A stretch of 64,000 bases of DNA from Chryseobacterium jejuense. Lineage in GTDB: Bacteria > Bacteroidota > Bacteroidia > Flavobacteriales > Weeksellaceae. Numbering within the stretch: the first letter of the stretch is position 1; each line of letters begins with the position of its first letter. Shown piece after piece: positions 52,546-62,429 of the stretch. The stretch is from contig NZ_JAGIPR010000004.1 of assembly GCF_017877355.1 (NCBI RefSeq), positions 310,001 through 374,000 on the forward strand, in the 5' to 3' direction. The notes beneath the pieces were generated by a model that was given only the letters and a program-made list of their open reading frames with translations, was not told the DNA's origin and made no database searches. The position numbers and the translations under genes are program-made.

Positions 52546-55404
52546 ATGAAAAGAATTCTACTCAGTTTGGTATTAATTTTTTTTACCATTAATACTCTCT
52601 TTGCGCAAAGGGATACTGAACACTGGATAGCTCCTTATTATACGAACCCTGTTGGAGGTTTCGAAAATAAGGTATATCTATCTACCGATTCTACCACCCC
52701 TTTTGCTGTACAAATACTCAGTAACAATATCGTAATCGGTACCGTTACCATCGCTAAAGGAGACCCCAAAACATTTGATGTGGATGAAACCCTTATCTCT
52801 GCTGACGGTACTACCGATGCTTTTGTTGTAGGTTCAAAAGGGCTTTATTTAAAAGCAGAAAGACCTTTCTATTGTAGTTTACGACTTGCCAACGGTTCCC
52901 ATGGTGAAATTATTACCAGTAAGGGTAGAGCGGGTATCGGTACTAAGTTTTATGTGGCGACCAGCCCCAATACAAGAACACCTACATCATCAGGTGCCAG
53001 CACAGATAATTTTACAGCAGGAATTCTTGCCACTGAAGACAATACCACTGTTACCGTAACCTGGAAAACCCCAGGTCTGAAATTTGTTAACGGTAATCCT
53101 CCTGGTTTCAGCCATTCGTTTGTTTTAAATAAAGGGCAATCTTTTATTTTTGCAGGAAAAGTAGAGGATGCAGTTGCTAATAGCAAAGGTTTCATTGGTG
53201 CTAAAATTGAAACAAGTAAACCAGTAACACTTACCAACGGTAGCTGTAATGGTAATTTTTCAACCCCAACACCTCTTACCGATCCTAATGCTACGCTAGA
53301 TGGTTCTGATCCTATTCTTGACCAGGCTGTACCTGTAGACAAATTAGGAAATACATTTGCAATGGTAAAGACCAGATCTACACAGCCAGACTCCAATATG
53401 GAAGGAGGTCTTATCATTGCCACTGAAGATAATACTCAAGTATACATCAACGGATCAGGCACACCTGTTGCCACTCTAAATGAGGGTGGTTGGTATAGAA
53501 TCAATGAGCCAAGCTATGCATCTCAATCTGGTGGAGCTCATTCTAACATGTTTATTTCCACATCCAAGAATGTATACCTTTATCAATTTATTGGAATTGA
53601 TAATAGTGATGCAACCAATGGATTCAATTATATTCCACCATTGAACTGTTTCTTACCAAGAAAAATTGATGAAATTGGTAAAATCAATGAAATGCCAGGC
53701 ATCGGTACTTCTACTATCAAATTAAAGCTTAATATATTAACTGAAGCTGGAGCTACTGTAATGGTAAATGGTGTTCCACCTACAGCAGCTGAGGGACCCT
53801 ATCCTTTAACAGGAAATTCTCAATGGGTAACCTATTCAGTAGTGAACTTCCCCCCAAACCTTACCATTACCTCTAATAAAGCAGTAACTGCCGGAATTAA
53901 CGGAGGATACAGTTCAGCTGGATATGGCGGATATTTTGCAGGATTTTCATCAACCCCTTTTATTAATAAAAAATCAGGAGACTGTGTTCCTGGAATTATT
54001 CTGCAAGTAGAGGAAGGTTATGATACCTACCAGTGGTTTCTTAATGACGCTCCTATTTCTGGTGCAACTACTTTTACCTATTCGCCAACACAACCTGGTT
54101 ATTATACTGTAAAGGTAACAATGGGAGCATGTCAATCAATTGTAACAGCTCCTTATAAAGTAACTAACTGTTTAAAGAAGACTACTAAAGAAGAACCGGC
54201 TTGTTCTACCAAGATCATTACTCCAACGTTCACTTCGTCAACACAGACTCCGGTAATAAGTACGATAAAGATTCTTACCCCTCCTGCTAATGGAACAGCG
54301 GTAATAAATCCAGACGGTACAATTACTTATACCCCAAAACCTAATTTTGAAGGAACAGATAAAATTGTGTATACATTCTGTGGTGATTCTGCAGACTTTA
54401 TGGACTGTGAAGAAGTTACCCTGGATCTGATCGTTGTACCTTTCATTGTGAAGGATGCCACTATTAAAGCTTGTTGGTATGATGTAGCACCTTATGCTTA
54501 TTTTGACCTGACAAAAGCTAACGTTACAGATTACGGAAATGCCATAAAAAAATATTACCGCACATTAAAGGATCTTACAGCAGGAATCAATGAAATCTCA
54601 GCCACAGCTGCAGCTAACTATCCTGCAACAGGAGGATTTGTATATGTGAAGATTACTACTGACCAAGGGTGTACTGCTACTGCTAAAATTGAGCTTGTTC
54701 CACTTCCTATCAAAAAATCTCCTATCCTTGTAGATAAATATATCTGTATTGATGATAAAACAGATCTGGAAGCAGGTACTGGATATGATTCTTATCAATG
54801 GAGCACAGGAGCAACTAGCTCAGGAATCAGAGGCGTAGGTGTAGGTGAATACACTGTAATTCTTGAGAAAAACGGATGCTTCCTTACACAGGTAGTAAGA
54901 GTAAGAAAAGCACAGGATCCTGTTATTCAACAAATTGAAATTAATAACACAACCGCTACAGTAATTGTGGCAGGTGGTAAAGCTCCTTACAAATATTCTG
55001 TGGATGGAACTACCAACTGGCAAGATTCTAATTCTTTCACAGGATTAAGCAGAGGCCAGCATAGATTCTACGTAAAAGATGCTTATAACTGTACCCCTAT
55101 TTCGGCAGAAGTTACAGTTCCTAATTTATTGAATGCTATCACTCCTAATGGAGATAACATCAATGATTATATCGATTATAGTGATCTTGGTTATAAAGAG
55201 AACCTTAGCTTTGTCATCTATGACAGATACGGAAATATGATATTTACCGGAAATAAATTCAACAATTACAAGTGGGACGGAAGACACTTCGACAAAAAGC
55301 TTGTAACAGGTACATACTGGTATCACGTTTCATGGAATGAATCTAACAAAGAAAAAACAGAAATAAAATATACTGGCTGGATTATGGTAAAAAACAGAGA
55401 ATAA
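52546..55404 (+). CDS. T9SS surface protein with IgGFc-binding-like domain (paralogue 2, shorter)
   Basis: 952 residues. Same plan as the flanking paralogues: signal peptide (LVLIFFTINTLFAQ), DTEHWIAP, the IgGFc-binding-like domain (ATEDNTTVTVTW, LNKGQSFIF, VPVDKLGNTFAMVK, TEDNTQVYING), an Ig-like segment (TYQWFLNDAPISGA), a Big-like block, and a C-terminal CHU_C/type B sorting domain (ITPNGDNINDYIDYS). It has only one of the Cys-Asp repeat modules (ACWYDVAPYAYFDL) where the neighbours have three, which explains its shorter length. Its own promoter and terminator allow separate expression. Confidence 0.9.
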   Translation: MKRILLSLVLIFFTINTLFAQRDTEHWIAPYYTNPVGGFENKVYLSTDSTTPFAVQILSNNIVIGTVTIAKGDPKTFDVDETLISADGTTDAFVVGSKGLYLKAERPFYCSLRLANGSHGEIITSKGRAGIGTKFYVATSPNTRTPTSSGASTDNFTAGILATEDNTTVTVTWKTPGLKFVNGNPPGFSHSFVLNKGQSFIFAGKVEDAVANSKGFIGAKIETSKPVTLTNGSCNGNFSTPTPLTDPNATLDGSDPILDQAVPVDKLGNTFAMVKTRSTQPDSNMEGGLIIATEDNTQVYINGSGTPVATLNEGGWYRINEPSYASQSGGAHSNMFISTSKNVYLYQFIGIDNSDATNGFNYIPPLNCFLPRKIDEIGKINEMPGIGTSTIKLKLNILTEAGATVMVNGVPPTAAEGPYPLTGNSQWVTYSVVNFPPNLTITSNKAVTAGINGGYSSAGYGGYFAGFSSTPFINKKSGDCVPGIILQVEEGYDTYQWFLNDAPISGATTFTYSPTQPGYYTVKVTMGACQSIVTAPYKVTNCLKKTTKEEPACSTKIITPTFTSSTQTPVISTIKILTPPANGTAVINPDGTITYTPKPNFEGTDKIVYTFCGDSADFMDCEEVTLDLIVVPFIVKDATIKACWYDVAPYAYFDLTKANVTDYGNAIKKYYRTLKDLTAGINEISATAAANYPATGGFVYVKITTDQGCTATAKIELVPLPIKKSPILVDKYICIDDKTDLEAGTGYDSYQWSTGATSSGIRGVGVGEYTVILEKNGCFLTQVVRVRKAQDPVIQQIEINNTTATVIVAGGKAPYKYSVDGTTNWQDSNSFTGLSRGQHRFYVKDAYNCTPISAEVTVPNLLNAITPNGDNINDYIDYSDLGYKENLSFVIYDRYGNMIFTGNKFNNYKWDGRHFDKKLVTGTYWYHVSWNESNKEKTEIKYTGWIMVKNRE

Positions 55405-55425
55405 TCATCCAGATTTATAACATTC

Positions 55426-55453
55426 AAAACCACGATTTTAAAATCGTGGTTTT
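55426..55453 (+). terminator. terminator of adhesin-like gene 2
   Basis: Stem AAAACCACGATTT / AAATCGTGGTTTT followed by T, 22 nt past the stop. Confidence 0.9.
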
Positions 55454-55490
55454 TTTATTACATTTTCAATATATCAATGCTTTTTATTAT

Positions 55491-55498
55491 TAAATTTG
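55491..55498 (+). promoter_or_regulatory. -7 box TAAATTTG of adhesin-like gene 3
   Basis: Matches TAnnTTTG, 19 nt before the ATG at 55518. Confidence 0.55.
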
Positions 55499-55517
55499 TG
55501 ATAAATACCATCACTGA

Positions 55518-58500
55518 ATGAAGAAAATTCTATCTTTTTTATTTATATTTTATATATTCGCCTCTACTTTTGCGCAATTAGACAGGGAACATTGGTTTGC
55601 TCCAATGATAGACAGGTCTGGCGCCCCCTCTCCTTATCAGAAACTCTATTTGTCTACCAGCCGAACAACTCCGTTTCCGGTGAATATCTATAACAATAAT
55701 GTTCTGATCGGAACAGTAAATATCAGTAAAAATAATCCGCAGAAATTTGATGTTTTAAGAAATTATATCATCACCACTCAGCAGACAGATTTATTTACTC
55801 CTACCACAAAAGGATTGTATCTGAAGGCAGAATTTCCATTTTATGCGAACTTAAGATTTTCAGTATTTAATCATGCAGAAATTATTACTTCTAAAGGAAT
55901 TCCTTCAACGGGAAAAAGCTTCTTTGCAGCATCGGTTCCTATCAGTGTAAATAATGATATCCTGAATTTTATGACCAGCATTCTGGCAACAGAAGATAAT
56001 ACAACTGTTACCATTACGGGCTACAGTCCGCTTGTACAGTTCTCAAACGGGACTACAGGAGCAACCAATCCTACCATAAACATCGCTTTAAACAAAGGAC
56101 AATCCTATATTCTTGACGGTATTGGAAATAGTCCCGGAAACTTCGATGGGTTTATAGGAGCTAAAATCACCTCAAATAAACCGATTAATGTCACCAATGG
56201 AAACTTCAATGGCCAGTATGCGGGAAATTTCCCCACCAGTTCTGATATTTTAATGGATCAGGCCGTACCTGTTGACAGGCTCGGAAGTGAATTTGCTCTC
56301 GTTAAAGGCAACGGAAGTATTGGAGCCAATATGGAAGGAGCCGTAGTTATTGCTACCCAGGACAATACCCAGATTTACGTAAATAATGAATTATTACCTA
56401 TCGCTACACTGAATACCGGAAAATATTTTGTTATTCCTGATACTAAGTACAGTCTTCAGGGAGGTGGTCATTACAATTTATATATCAAAACATCTAAGAA
56501 TGCCTATGTTTACCAGATTTTAGCAGGAGATTCAAATACAGTGAGTGAAGTGGCTACCGGAGGTTTCAATTTTATTCCTGCTTTAAACTGTTATCTTCCC
56601 AAACAAATTAACGAGTTGGGTTTTATCAACGAAAATTTTGTTCATTCCAATATAAACCCATCCGGAGTTCTTAATATTCCCACAAAACTGAATCTTATTA
56701 CAGAAAAAGGAGCTATAGTTACCGTAAATGGAGGTACTCCACCTGCCTCTACAGGGCCTTACAATATGACAGGCACCAACAACTGGGTTACTTATGGAAT
56801 TCCCAATATTACAGGAACTATAACGATAGTTTCCAGTAAAGCCATTACTGCAGGAATCACAGCTGGGAGTGATGCCGTGGGATATGGAGGTTTCTTCGCA
56901 GGCTTTCCTACACAACCCGTTATTTTAAAATCCGGAGGATCTTGTATTCCTGGAATTGAACTTACTGTAGATCCCATTATTTATGACACCTACCAATGGT
57001 ATAGAAACGGAATAGCAATTTCAGGAGCAAACAATTCCTCCATCACTCCTACACAATCCGGTTATTATACCTGCTCTGTAACAATGGGAAGCTGTGCTCC
57101 TTTGGTTACTGAACAGTTTAAAGTAACAAATTGTACAAAACTGACTGCTACAGCTTATGATGTATGTACTTCGCAAATCATTACTCCAACCTTCAGTAAT
57201 TCATCACAAATACCTGTACCCTCTACTGTAGCCATCACCACTCCGCCAGCGCTAGGTACAGCAGTGATAAATCCTACCACCGGAATCATTACCTATACCG
57301 TCAATACTCCCGGCACAGCAGGAAGTGATACATTTTCCTATACTTTCTGTGGAAATGACCCTGACTTTCCTGATTGCGAAACGGTAACTGTAAACATCAA
57401 TATTAAAGCTATTATTCCTACCAATGCAGTATTATTTGCCTGCGATGTAAATGGAAAAGGAACATTTGACCTTACAACTGCCAGTGTAACTACAAACAGC
57501 CCTGTTACTAAAACCTATTATCCTACCCTGGCAGATGCGCAAACAGAAAACCCGGCAGCTCTAATTACTGCTCCTAATGTTTATTCAGCAGCAAATGGTA
57601 CCACCATTTATGCTGTACTCAAAAACACACTTGGGTGTAAAAGCATTGCTCAAATAACACTATCTCTTTATAATAAAGCTACAGTACCAGATAATTACAA
57701 TGGTACATTCTGTGATGATAATTTTGATGGAACTGTAAACATCATTCTCTCTAACATTACACCAACTATCCTTAACAATCCTAATTATTTTACAGTTAGA
57801 TACTATGCAAATTTAGCAGATGCCAATGCAGGAAACACTATCACCCTTCCCAATAACTGGAGTTATACCACAACTACTACAATTTACATCCGAGTAGATT
57901 CTCCTGACGGATGTCCTCCTGTTATTAAACCTTTAAAATTCAGTATTGGTGACAAAATAAAGCTAGCAAGCCAATCCGTAACAGAAAATGTATGTGATGA
58001 TGATCTGGATGGGATAAAAACAGTAAACCTTGCCCAGTTTATTCCTATGTTTATTGTGGATCCGAATGTTACTTTTACTTTTCATGGAAGCTTAGCTGAT
58101 GCCCAGAACAATACCAACCCATTAGCGGCAACAGTAAATATTACAACACCACAAACGTTTTATATCCGTTTTGAAAAAAATGGAAGTTGTCCGGAAGTGG
58201 CTTCTATTAAAATCACCATTAAAATCCCTAAAACATCAGCCCTTCTTATAGATCAGATGATTTGCCCTAAAACGACAACAACACTGAATGCAGGGCCAGG
58301 ATTTGATAAATACTTATGGAGTACAGGAGCAACTACGCCTTCCATTACTAATGTATCTGCCGGAAGCTATTGGGTGGAACTTACCTCTAACGGATGTACT
58401 TACAAACAGAGTGTGAATGTTACTGAATACACAATCCCAATCATCACTTCCATTGAAATTGATGGCACAACAGTGAAAATTGGTGCTAGTGGCGGTACCC

Positions 58501-58913
58501 CACCTTATGAATACTCTTTGGATGGGGTGATATGGCAGACTTCAAATATTTTCTATGATGTACCAAGAGGCGCCCATTATGTGGTGGTAAGAGACTCTAA
58601 AATGTGCGCAGAAGTGAAAAAGGAATTTGCGATTATTAACCTTATCAATACCATTACTCCCAATGGAGATGGACTCAACGAAACGATAGATTATTCCGCC
58701 TTAATGTCCCACGATAATCTTGTATTCAGGATCTTTGACCGATACGGAGCAGAACTTTTCAGAGGAACTCGTGAGAACCGGTATATCTGGGATGGAAAAG
58801 TTGGAGGCAGATATACTCCTACAGCCACTTATTGGTACTTTATCAGCTGGACAGAATACGGATCCACGGTTTCAATAAAGCATTCAAGCTGGTTGTTGGT
58901 AAGACACAGATAA
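55518..58913 (+). CDS. T9SS surface protein with IgGFc-binding-like domain (paralogue 3)
   Basis: 1131 residues. Signal peptide (FLFIFYIFASTFAQ), LDREHWFAPM, IgGFc-binding-like domain (ATEDNTTVTITGY, LNKGQSYILDGIG, VPVDRLGSEFALVKG, TQDNTQIYVNN, NAYVYQILAG), Ig-like segment (TYQWYRNGIAISGANN), Big-like block, three Cys-Asp repeats (FACDVNGKGTFDL, FCDDNFDGTVNI, VCDDDLDGIKTVNL), PKD-like block and a C-terminal type B sorting domain from about 1045 (ITPNGDGLNETIDYS). Modules match paralogue 1 one for one, so 1 and 3 are the closest in layout. Confidence 0.9.
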   Translation: MKKILSFLFIFYIFASTFAQLDREHWFAPMIDRSGAPSPYQKLYLSTSRTTPFPVNIYNNNVLIGTVNISKNNPQKFDVLRNYIITTQQTDLFTPTTKGLYLKAEFPFYANLRFSVFNHAEIITSKGIPSTGKSFFAASVPISVNNDILNFMTSILATEDNTTVTITGYSPLVQFSNGTTGATNPTINIALNKGQSYILDGIGNSPGNFDGFIGAKITSNKPINVTNGNFNGQYAGNFPTSSDILMDQAVPVDRLGSEFALVKGNGSIGANMEGAVVIATQDNTQIYVNNELLPIATLNTGKYFVIPDTKYSLQGGGHYNLYIKTSKNAYVYQILAGDSNTVSEVATGGFNFIPALNCYLPKQINELGFINENFVHSNINPSGVLNIPTKLNLITEKGAIVTVNGGTPPASTGPYNMTGTNNWVTYGIPNITGTITIVSSKAITAGITAGSDAVGYGGFFAGFPTQPVILKSGGSCIPGIELTVDPIIYDTYQWYRNGIAISGANNSSITPTQSGYYTCSVTMGSCAPLVTEQFKVTNCTKLTATAYDVCTSQIITPTFSNSSQIPVPSTVAITTPPALGTAVINPTTGIITYTVNTPGTAGSDTFSYTFCGNDPDFPDCETVTVNINIKAIIPTNAVLFACDVNGKGTFDLTTASVTTNSPVTKTYYPTLADAQTENPAALITAPNVYSAANGTTIYAVLKNTLGCKSIAQITLSLYNKATVPDNYNGTFCDDNFDGTVNIILSNITPTILNNPNYFTVRYYANLADANAGNTITLPNNWSYTTTTTIYIRVDSPDGCPPVIKPLKFSIGDKIKLASQSVTENVCDDDLDGIKTVNLAQFIPMFIVDPNVTFTFHGSLADAQNNTNPLAATVNITTPQTFYIRFEKNGSCPEVASIKITIKIPKTSALLIDQMICPKTTTTLNAGPGFDKYLWSTGATTPSITNVSAGSYWVELTSNGCTYKQSVNVTEYTIPIITSIEIDGTTVKIGASGGTPPYEYSLDGVIWQTSNIFYDVPRGAHYVVVRDSKMCAEVKKEFAIINLINTITPNGDGLNETIDYSALMSHDNLVFRIFDRYGAELFRGTRENRYIWDGKVGGRYTPTATYWYFISWTEYGSTVSIKHSSWLLVRHR

Positions 58914-58920
58914 AACATAT

Positions 58921-58957
58921 AAAAGGTTGAAAGAGAGTAATTTTTTTCAACCTTTTA
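58921..58957 (+). terminator. terminator of adhesin-like gene 3
   Basis: Stem AAAAGGTTGAAA / TTTCAACCTTTT with a 13-nt loop, 8 nt past the stop. Confidence 0.8.
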
Positions 58958-59087
58958 TTATATATCCCGGATCGTATCCGGGTCGGAAATATATTTATAA
59001 CATTCATTAACAATTGAATACTAAAGTTTAATATAACTTTAACCACTATTCCTTATCTAACTAAGCACAAATTGCTGTATTTCTATG

Positions 59088-59095
59088 TAATTTTG
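59088..59095 (+). promoter_or_regulatory. -7 box TAATTTTG of the secreted protein at 59104
   Basis: Matches TAnnTTTG, 8 nt before the ATG at 59104, giving a very short leader. Confidence 0.45.
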
Positions 59096-59103
59096 CCAAT
59101 TAT

Positions 59104-59919
59104 ATGAAGAAACTGTTTACTCTGTTGCTACTGATTTTTCTGGCAAAAATCAATGCTCAAATATATTCCGGGGAGGTATTTCTACGAGATAACTCCATCC
59201 TTTATCTTAACCAGGTATATGTTACCAATCTCAATACACAAAAAACTGTACTTGCTGACTACAACGGTAATTTCAATGTCCCGGCTAACCCCGGAGATGT
59301 TATTCGTTTTACGTCCATTGTTACGGAAAGAAAGGATATTAAGATGACCCCTCAGTTATTAGCGCAGAAAAATCTTGTAGAACTGAAAATAGCTTATTAT
59401 GAGATCCAGGAAATTGTACTCAGCAGATTCAAGCCTACAGGAAACCTCAGATATGATGTAAACTCTCTCAGAAAAGAAGATAAAGCACTGGCCATTAAAA
59501 AAGTTATCGGACTTCCTGAGCCTAAGGGAGATGGAACACCTCCGGAGCTTCCTGTTGCAGGATTAAGGGATGGAGGTCTTACTTTCAGCCTTGAAAGTAT
59601 TTATGATATGCTTTCCGGCGAAAGAAAGAAAAAGCAGCGTTATCAGGCTTATGAGAGGATGAATAGCTCGGTCACTCAGGTTAAAAACTATTTAGGAAAA
59701 GATTATTTTGCGAAGTTTAAGATTCCGGAAAACCTAATTGATAACTTTTTACAATTTGTATATACTTCGGAAAATATACAGCCTTATATACTGGCAGGAA
59801 ACTTTGAAGCTATAAAAATTCCTATTGAAAAGTATATGCCTATCTATCAGAAGAGATTAAGGAACTCGCATCTTCAGGAAGTTGTAGCTCCCCAACAAAC
59901 TCAACAAACCGAAAAATAA
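59104..59919 (+). CDS. secreted protein with carboxypeptidase-regulatory-like N-terminal domain
   Basis: 271 residues. Signal peptide (LFTLLLLIFLAKINAQ), then a beta-rich segment (SGEVFLRDNSILYLNQVYVTN, KTVLADYNGNFNVPANPGD) like the CarboxypepD_reg-type domains that open many Bacteroidetes outer-membrane proteins. The rest is helical and basic (ERKKKQRYQAYERM) with a Gln-rich tail. No catalytic motif seen. It lies between the adhesin trio and the paralogue cluster, with its own promoter and terminator. Function unknown. Confidence 0.78.
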   Translation: MKKLFTLLLLIFLAKINAQIYSGEVFLRDNSILYLNQVYVTNLNTQKTVLADYNGNFNVPANPGDVIRFTSIVTERKDIKMTPQLLAQKNLVELKIAYYEIQEIVLSRFKPTGNLRYDVNSLRKEDKALAIKKVIGLPEPKGDGTPPELPVAGLRDGGLTFSLESIYDMLSGERKKKQRYQAYERMNSSVTQVKNYLGKDYFAKFKIPENLIDNFLQFVYTSENIQPYILAGNFEAIKIPIEKYMPIYQKRLRNSHLQEVVAPQQTQQTEK

Positions 59920-59935
59920 CAATTAAAATATATAT

Positions 59936-59961
59936 AAATCCATGTAGCTTTACATGGATTT
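59936..59961 (+). terminator. terminator of the secreted protein at 59104
   Basis: 11-bp stem AAATCCATGTA / TACATGGATTT with a GCTT loop and a T-run. Confidence 0.9.
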
Positions 59962-60164
59962 TTTTATGGCAAACAGAATCATTCATTATCAATCATTCAC
60001 ATTTTACAGAATACATTTCGTTTATATTCAAAAATATGCTTAATTTTATATCACGATCACGTGTTTAAAATAAAAACAATACTATTTCGTTATCCTAGTA
60101 AAGACTAATTGACCCAAACACAAATTAAGAAAAAGTACCAAATTTTTAACTTAATATTATATTA

Positions 60165-60938
60165 ATGAAAAAAATACTTTTACTTCTTGCCACGGTCTTG
60201 TTTTTCGGCGTGTCTGCCCAAAAGAAGGGAAAAGATTACAGCGAAATTCTGAAAAGCAATAATATCTATGAAATCAACGCATTCTTAAGAGATGCTCATC
60301 CTGATGATCCCCGAAGATCTGTATTGAAGCCCCGGGTTATGGAAATGATGAAGGAATACATCAAAAATGCCCATCCTGAAGATCAAAAAGTAAAAGATAT
60401 GCAGGAAATGCTGGCCTTATTAAGAAGGCGCCCTTCCACCAAGATCACTTTTGATGAAATGAATGCCATTATCAAACAGAAACAGATCGCCAAATATAAA
60501 GCTGAACTTGCAGCCAAAAAATCAACAGAAACTTATACACCCAGCAACGCAAACAATACTTTTGTTGTTAACGCAGCAGCCAATGCAGCTGTTCCCAATG
60601 CAGAAGCAGAGGAATTCAATATGCTGATGAATATCTCTCCCATTGAGCATCAAAACAAAACCGTCAAAATCCTTAATTCTTTATTTGATAATGATCCCAA
60701 TGCTAAAGAATGTATTGTTCTCATTCAAAATCAATCTGACTGTAATATTATTGTAAGAATGGAAGGAGTAGGAAATACAAAGTACAGGCTCGCTGTTCCA
60801 GCTCATAAAGACAACTCAATTGTAGTGGAAAAAGGCCAGTATCTTTTTACAAGTTTGGTTTGTGGTGCACAATATGCATCACAAAAAACCATTCAAAAAC
60901 CAATCATGGTTGCCTTAGGCAGCGCAACAGCAAAATAA
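60165..60938 (+). CDS. secreted protein of the four-member paralogue family (member 2)
   Basis: 257 residues. Signal peptide (ILLLLATVLFFGVSAQ), then an N-terminal block EINAFLRDAHPDDPRRSVLK and a second HPEDQK copy, an Ala/Asn-rich linker and the shared C-terminal domain: AEEFNMLMNISPIEHQNKT, SDCNIIVRMEG and TSLVCGAQYASQK, with the two family cysteines. Function unknown. The 200 nt upstream show no exact promoter box. Confidence 0.82.
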   Translation: MKKILLLLATVLFFGVSAQKKGKDYSEILKSNNIYEINAFLRDAHPDDPRRSVLKPRVMEMMKEYIKNAHPEDQKVKDMQEMLALLRRRPSTKITFDEMNAIIKQKQIAKYKAELAAKKSTETYTPSNANNTFVVNAAANAAVPNAEAEEFNMLMNISPIEHQNKTVKILNSLFDNDPNAKECIVLIQNQSDCNIIVRMEGVGNTKYRLAVPAHKDNSIVVEKGQYLFTSLVCGAQYASQKTIQKPIMVALGSATAK

Positions 60939-61008
60939 TCAAAACAATATAATAGTTTCACCATAGGTCTTTTAGCTTTAAAAGGCCTCAATTCTGTGTA
61001 AATTTTAT

Positions 61009-61016
61009 TACTTTTG
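61009..61016 (+). promoter_or_regulatory. -7 box TACTTTTG of trmB
   Basis: Matches TAnnTTTG, 21 nt before the trmB ATG. Confidence 0.5.
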
Positions 61017-61037
61017 CAGTCATTTTATAAATGACTC

Positions 61038-61715
61038 ATGGGCAAGAATAAATTAGCAAGATTTGCAGAAAACAAGATATTACCGAATGTAATTCAACCT
61101 ACAAGAGAAGAGGCTTTAGAAGGCTTTGAACTTAAAGGAAAATGGAGAGAGAATTTCTTTAAAAATAACAACCCAATTGTTCTGGAACTAGGCTGTGGAA
61201 AAGGAGAATATTCTGTTGGACTGGCCAAAACATTTCCTGAAAAGAACTTTATTGGGGTTGATATTAAAGGAGCAAGATTCTGGTTTGGAGCAAAAGAGGC
61301 TGTGGAAAACAATATGAACAATGTGGCTTTTTTAAGAACACAGATTGAACTTGTAGAATATTTCTTTGCTGAAAATGAAGTGGATGAAATCTGGATTACC
61401 TTCCCGGATCCCCAAATTAAATATAAAAGAACAAAACATAGATTGACACACCCGGACTTTTTAGCCCGTTATAAAAAATTCCTGAAACCAGGAGGAATTA
61501 TCCACCTGAAAACGGACTCGGAATTCCTTCACGGGTATACACTGGGATATTTACAGGGAGCAGGACATGAAATCATTTCAGCTCATCATGATATCTACGG
61601 AGCCCCGGAATATGATCCTAATACAGAACATTTGAGAGACATCAAAACGTATTATGAAGAACTATTCTCAGCGAAAGGAAAAACAATAACCTATATAAAA
61701 TTCCGGATCAACTGA
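61038..61715 (+). CDS. trmB: tRNA (guanine46-N7)-methyltransferase
   Basis: 225 residues. It makes m7G46 in tRNA. The SAM motif is VLELGCGKGEYSVGLA (about 48-63); the catalytic region is FPDPQIKYKRTKHRLTHPDF and the C-terminal tRNA-contact block ends in YIKFRIN. Full length. It sits between two members of the secreted paralogue family, with the next one starting 21 nt later. Confidence 0.94.
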   Translation: MGKNKLARFAENKILPNVIQPTREEALEGFELKGKWRENFFKNNNPIVLELGCGKGEYSVGLAKTFPEKNFIGVDIKGARFWFGAKEAVENNMNNVAFLRTQIELVEYFFAENEVDEIWITFPDPQIKYKRTKHRLTHPDFLARYKKFLKPGGIIHLKTDSEFLHGYTLGYLQGAGHEIISAHHDIYGAPEYDPNTEHLRDIKTYYEELFSAKGKTITYIKFRIN

Positions 61716-61736
61716 TGAAATAAACAAACACTATTG

Positions 61737-62423
61737 ATGAAAAAAAAAATTTTGACGATTTTATTTTTCACTTTCCTTACCCCCGGCTTTACATACGCAC
61801 AAAAAAGCAGTAAAGACATCTTAAAAAGCGTAAATATCAAGGAAATTGAAGAATATCTTAAGACCGCACACCCTGACGATCCTAAAAAGAGTGTGCTGAA
61901 ACCTAAACTTATTGCTTTAAAAAACTCTGAGTGGACGAAGGGAGCACATGCTGCCAAACCCATGGAGGCCAGACCTGTTATTGCAGATATTCCCAAAAAC
62001 GCTATGAAAGATCCCAATTCTAATGAAGCGGAAGAATTTAAGCGCTTAATTGCCGAAACATCTGCAAAGCATAAGGAGAAAACCGTACAGCTCTTAAATA
62101 CAATGCTTAATGAAGATGTTACCAAAAAAGAATCTATTCTTTTATTTAAGAATAATTCAGACTGTAATATTGTTCTCAGGATAGAAGGAAAAGAGTACTA
62201 TAATCTTGCAGTTCCCGCTCACGGAGAAAACTTCATTATCGTGAATAAAGGCTTTTATACACTGAACAGTAATGTTTGTGATATGAAGTACTTCTCTCAG
62301 AAAGATATAAAAAGAAGTATCTTTGTAACCATAGACAATCCGGGCCAGCCAGGAACTCAACAAGTCTCTGTGATAAAAGCTCCACCTGATAAACCATTAA
62401 GAAAAAGAAAAGCAAAAAAATAA
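61737..62423 (+). CDS. secreted protein of the four-member paralogue family (member 3)
   Basis: 228 residues from ATG at 61737 (a TTG one codon earlier is in frame). Signal peptide (ILFFTFLTPGFTYAQ), N-terminal block EIEEYLKTAHPDDPKKSVLK closely matching member 2, then AEEFKRLIAETSAKHKEKT, SDCNIVLRIEGKEYYNLAVPA and NSNVCDMKYFSQK with the two cysteines. It ends in a basic tail (LRKRKAKK). Directly behind trmB and 6 nt before member 4. Confidence 0.82.
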   Translation: MKKKILTILFFTFLTPGFTYAQKSSKDILKSVNIKEIEEYLKTAHPDDPKKSVLKPKLIALKNSEWTKGAHAAKPMEARPVIADIPKNAMKDPNSNEAEEFKRLIAETSAKHKEKTVQLLNTMLNEDVTKKESILLFKNNSDCNIVLRIEGKEYYNLAVPAHGENFIIVNKGFYTLNSNVCDMKYFSQKDIKRSIFVTIDNPGQPGTQQVSVIKAPPDKPLRKRKAKK

Positions 62424-62429
62424 GCGGGT

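Noticed and set aside
52950..53423. 157-codon minus-strand frame inside adhesin-like gene 2
   Set aside because: Antisense to the IgGFc-binding-like domain; composition reflects the opposite strand.
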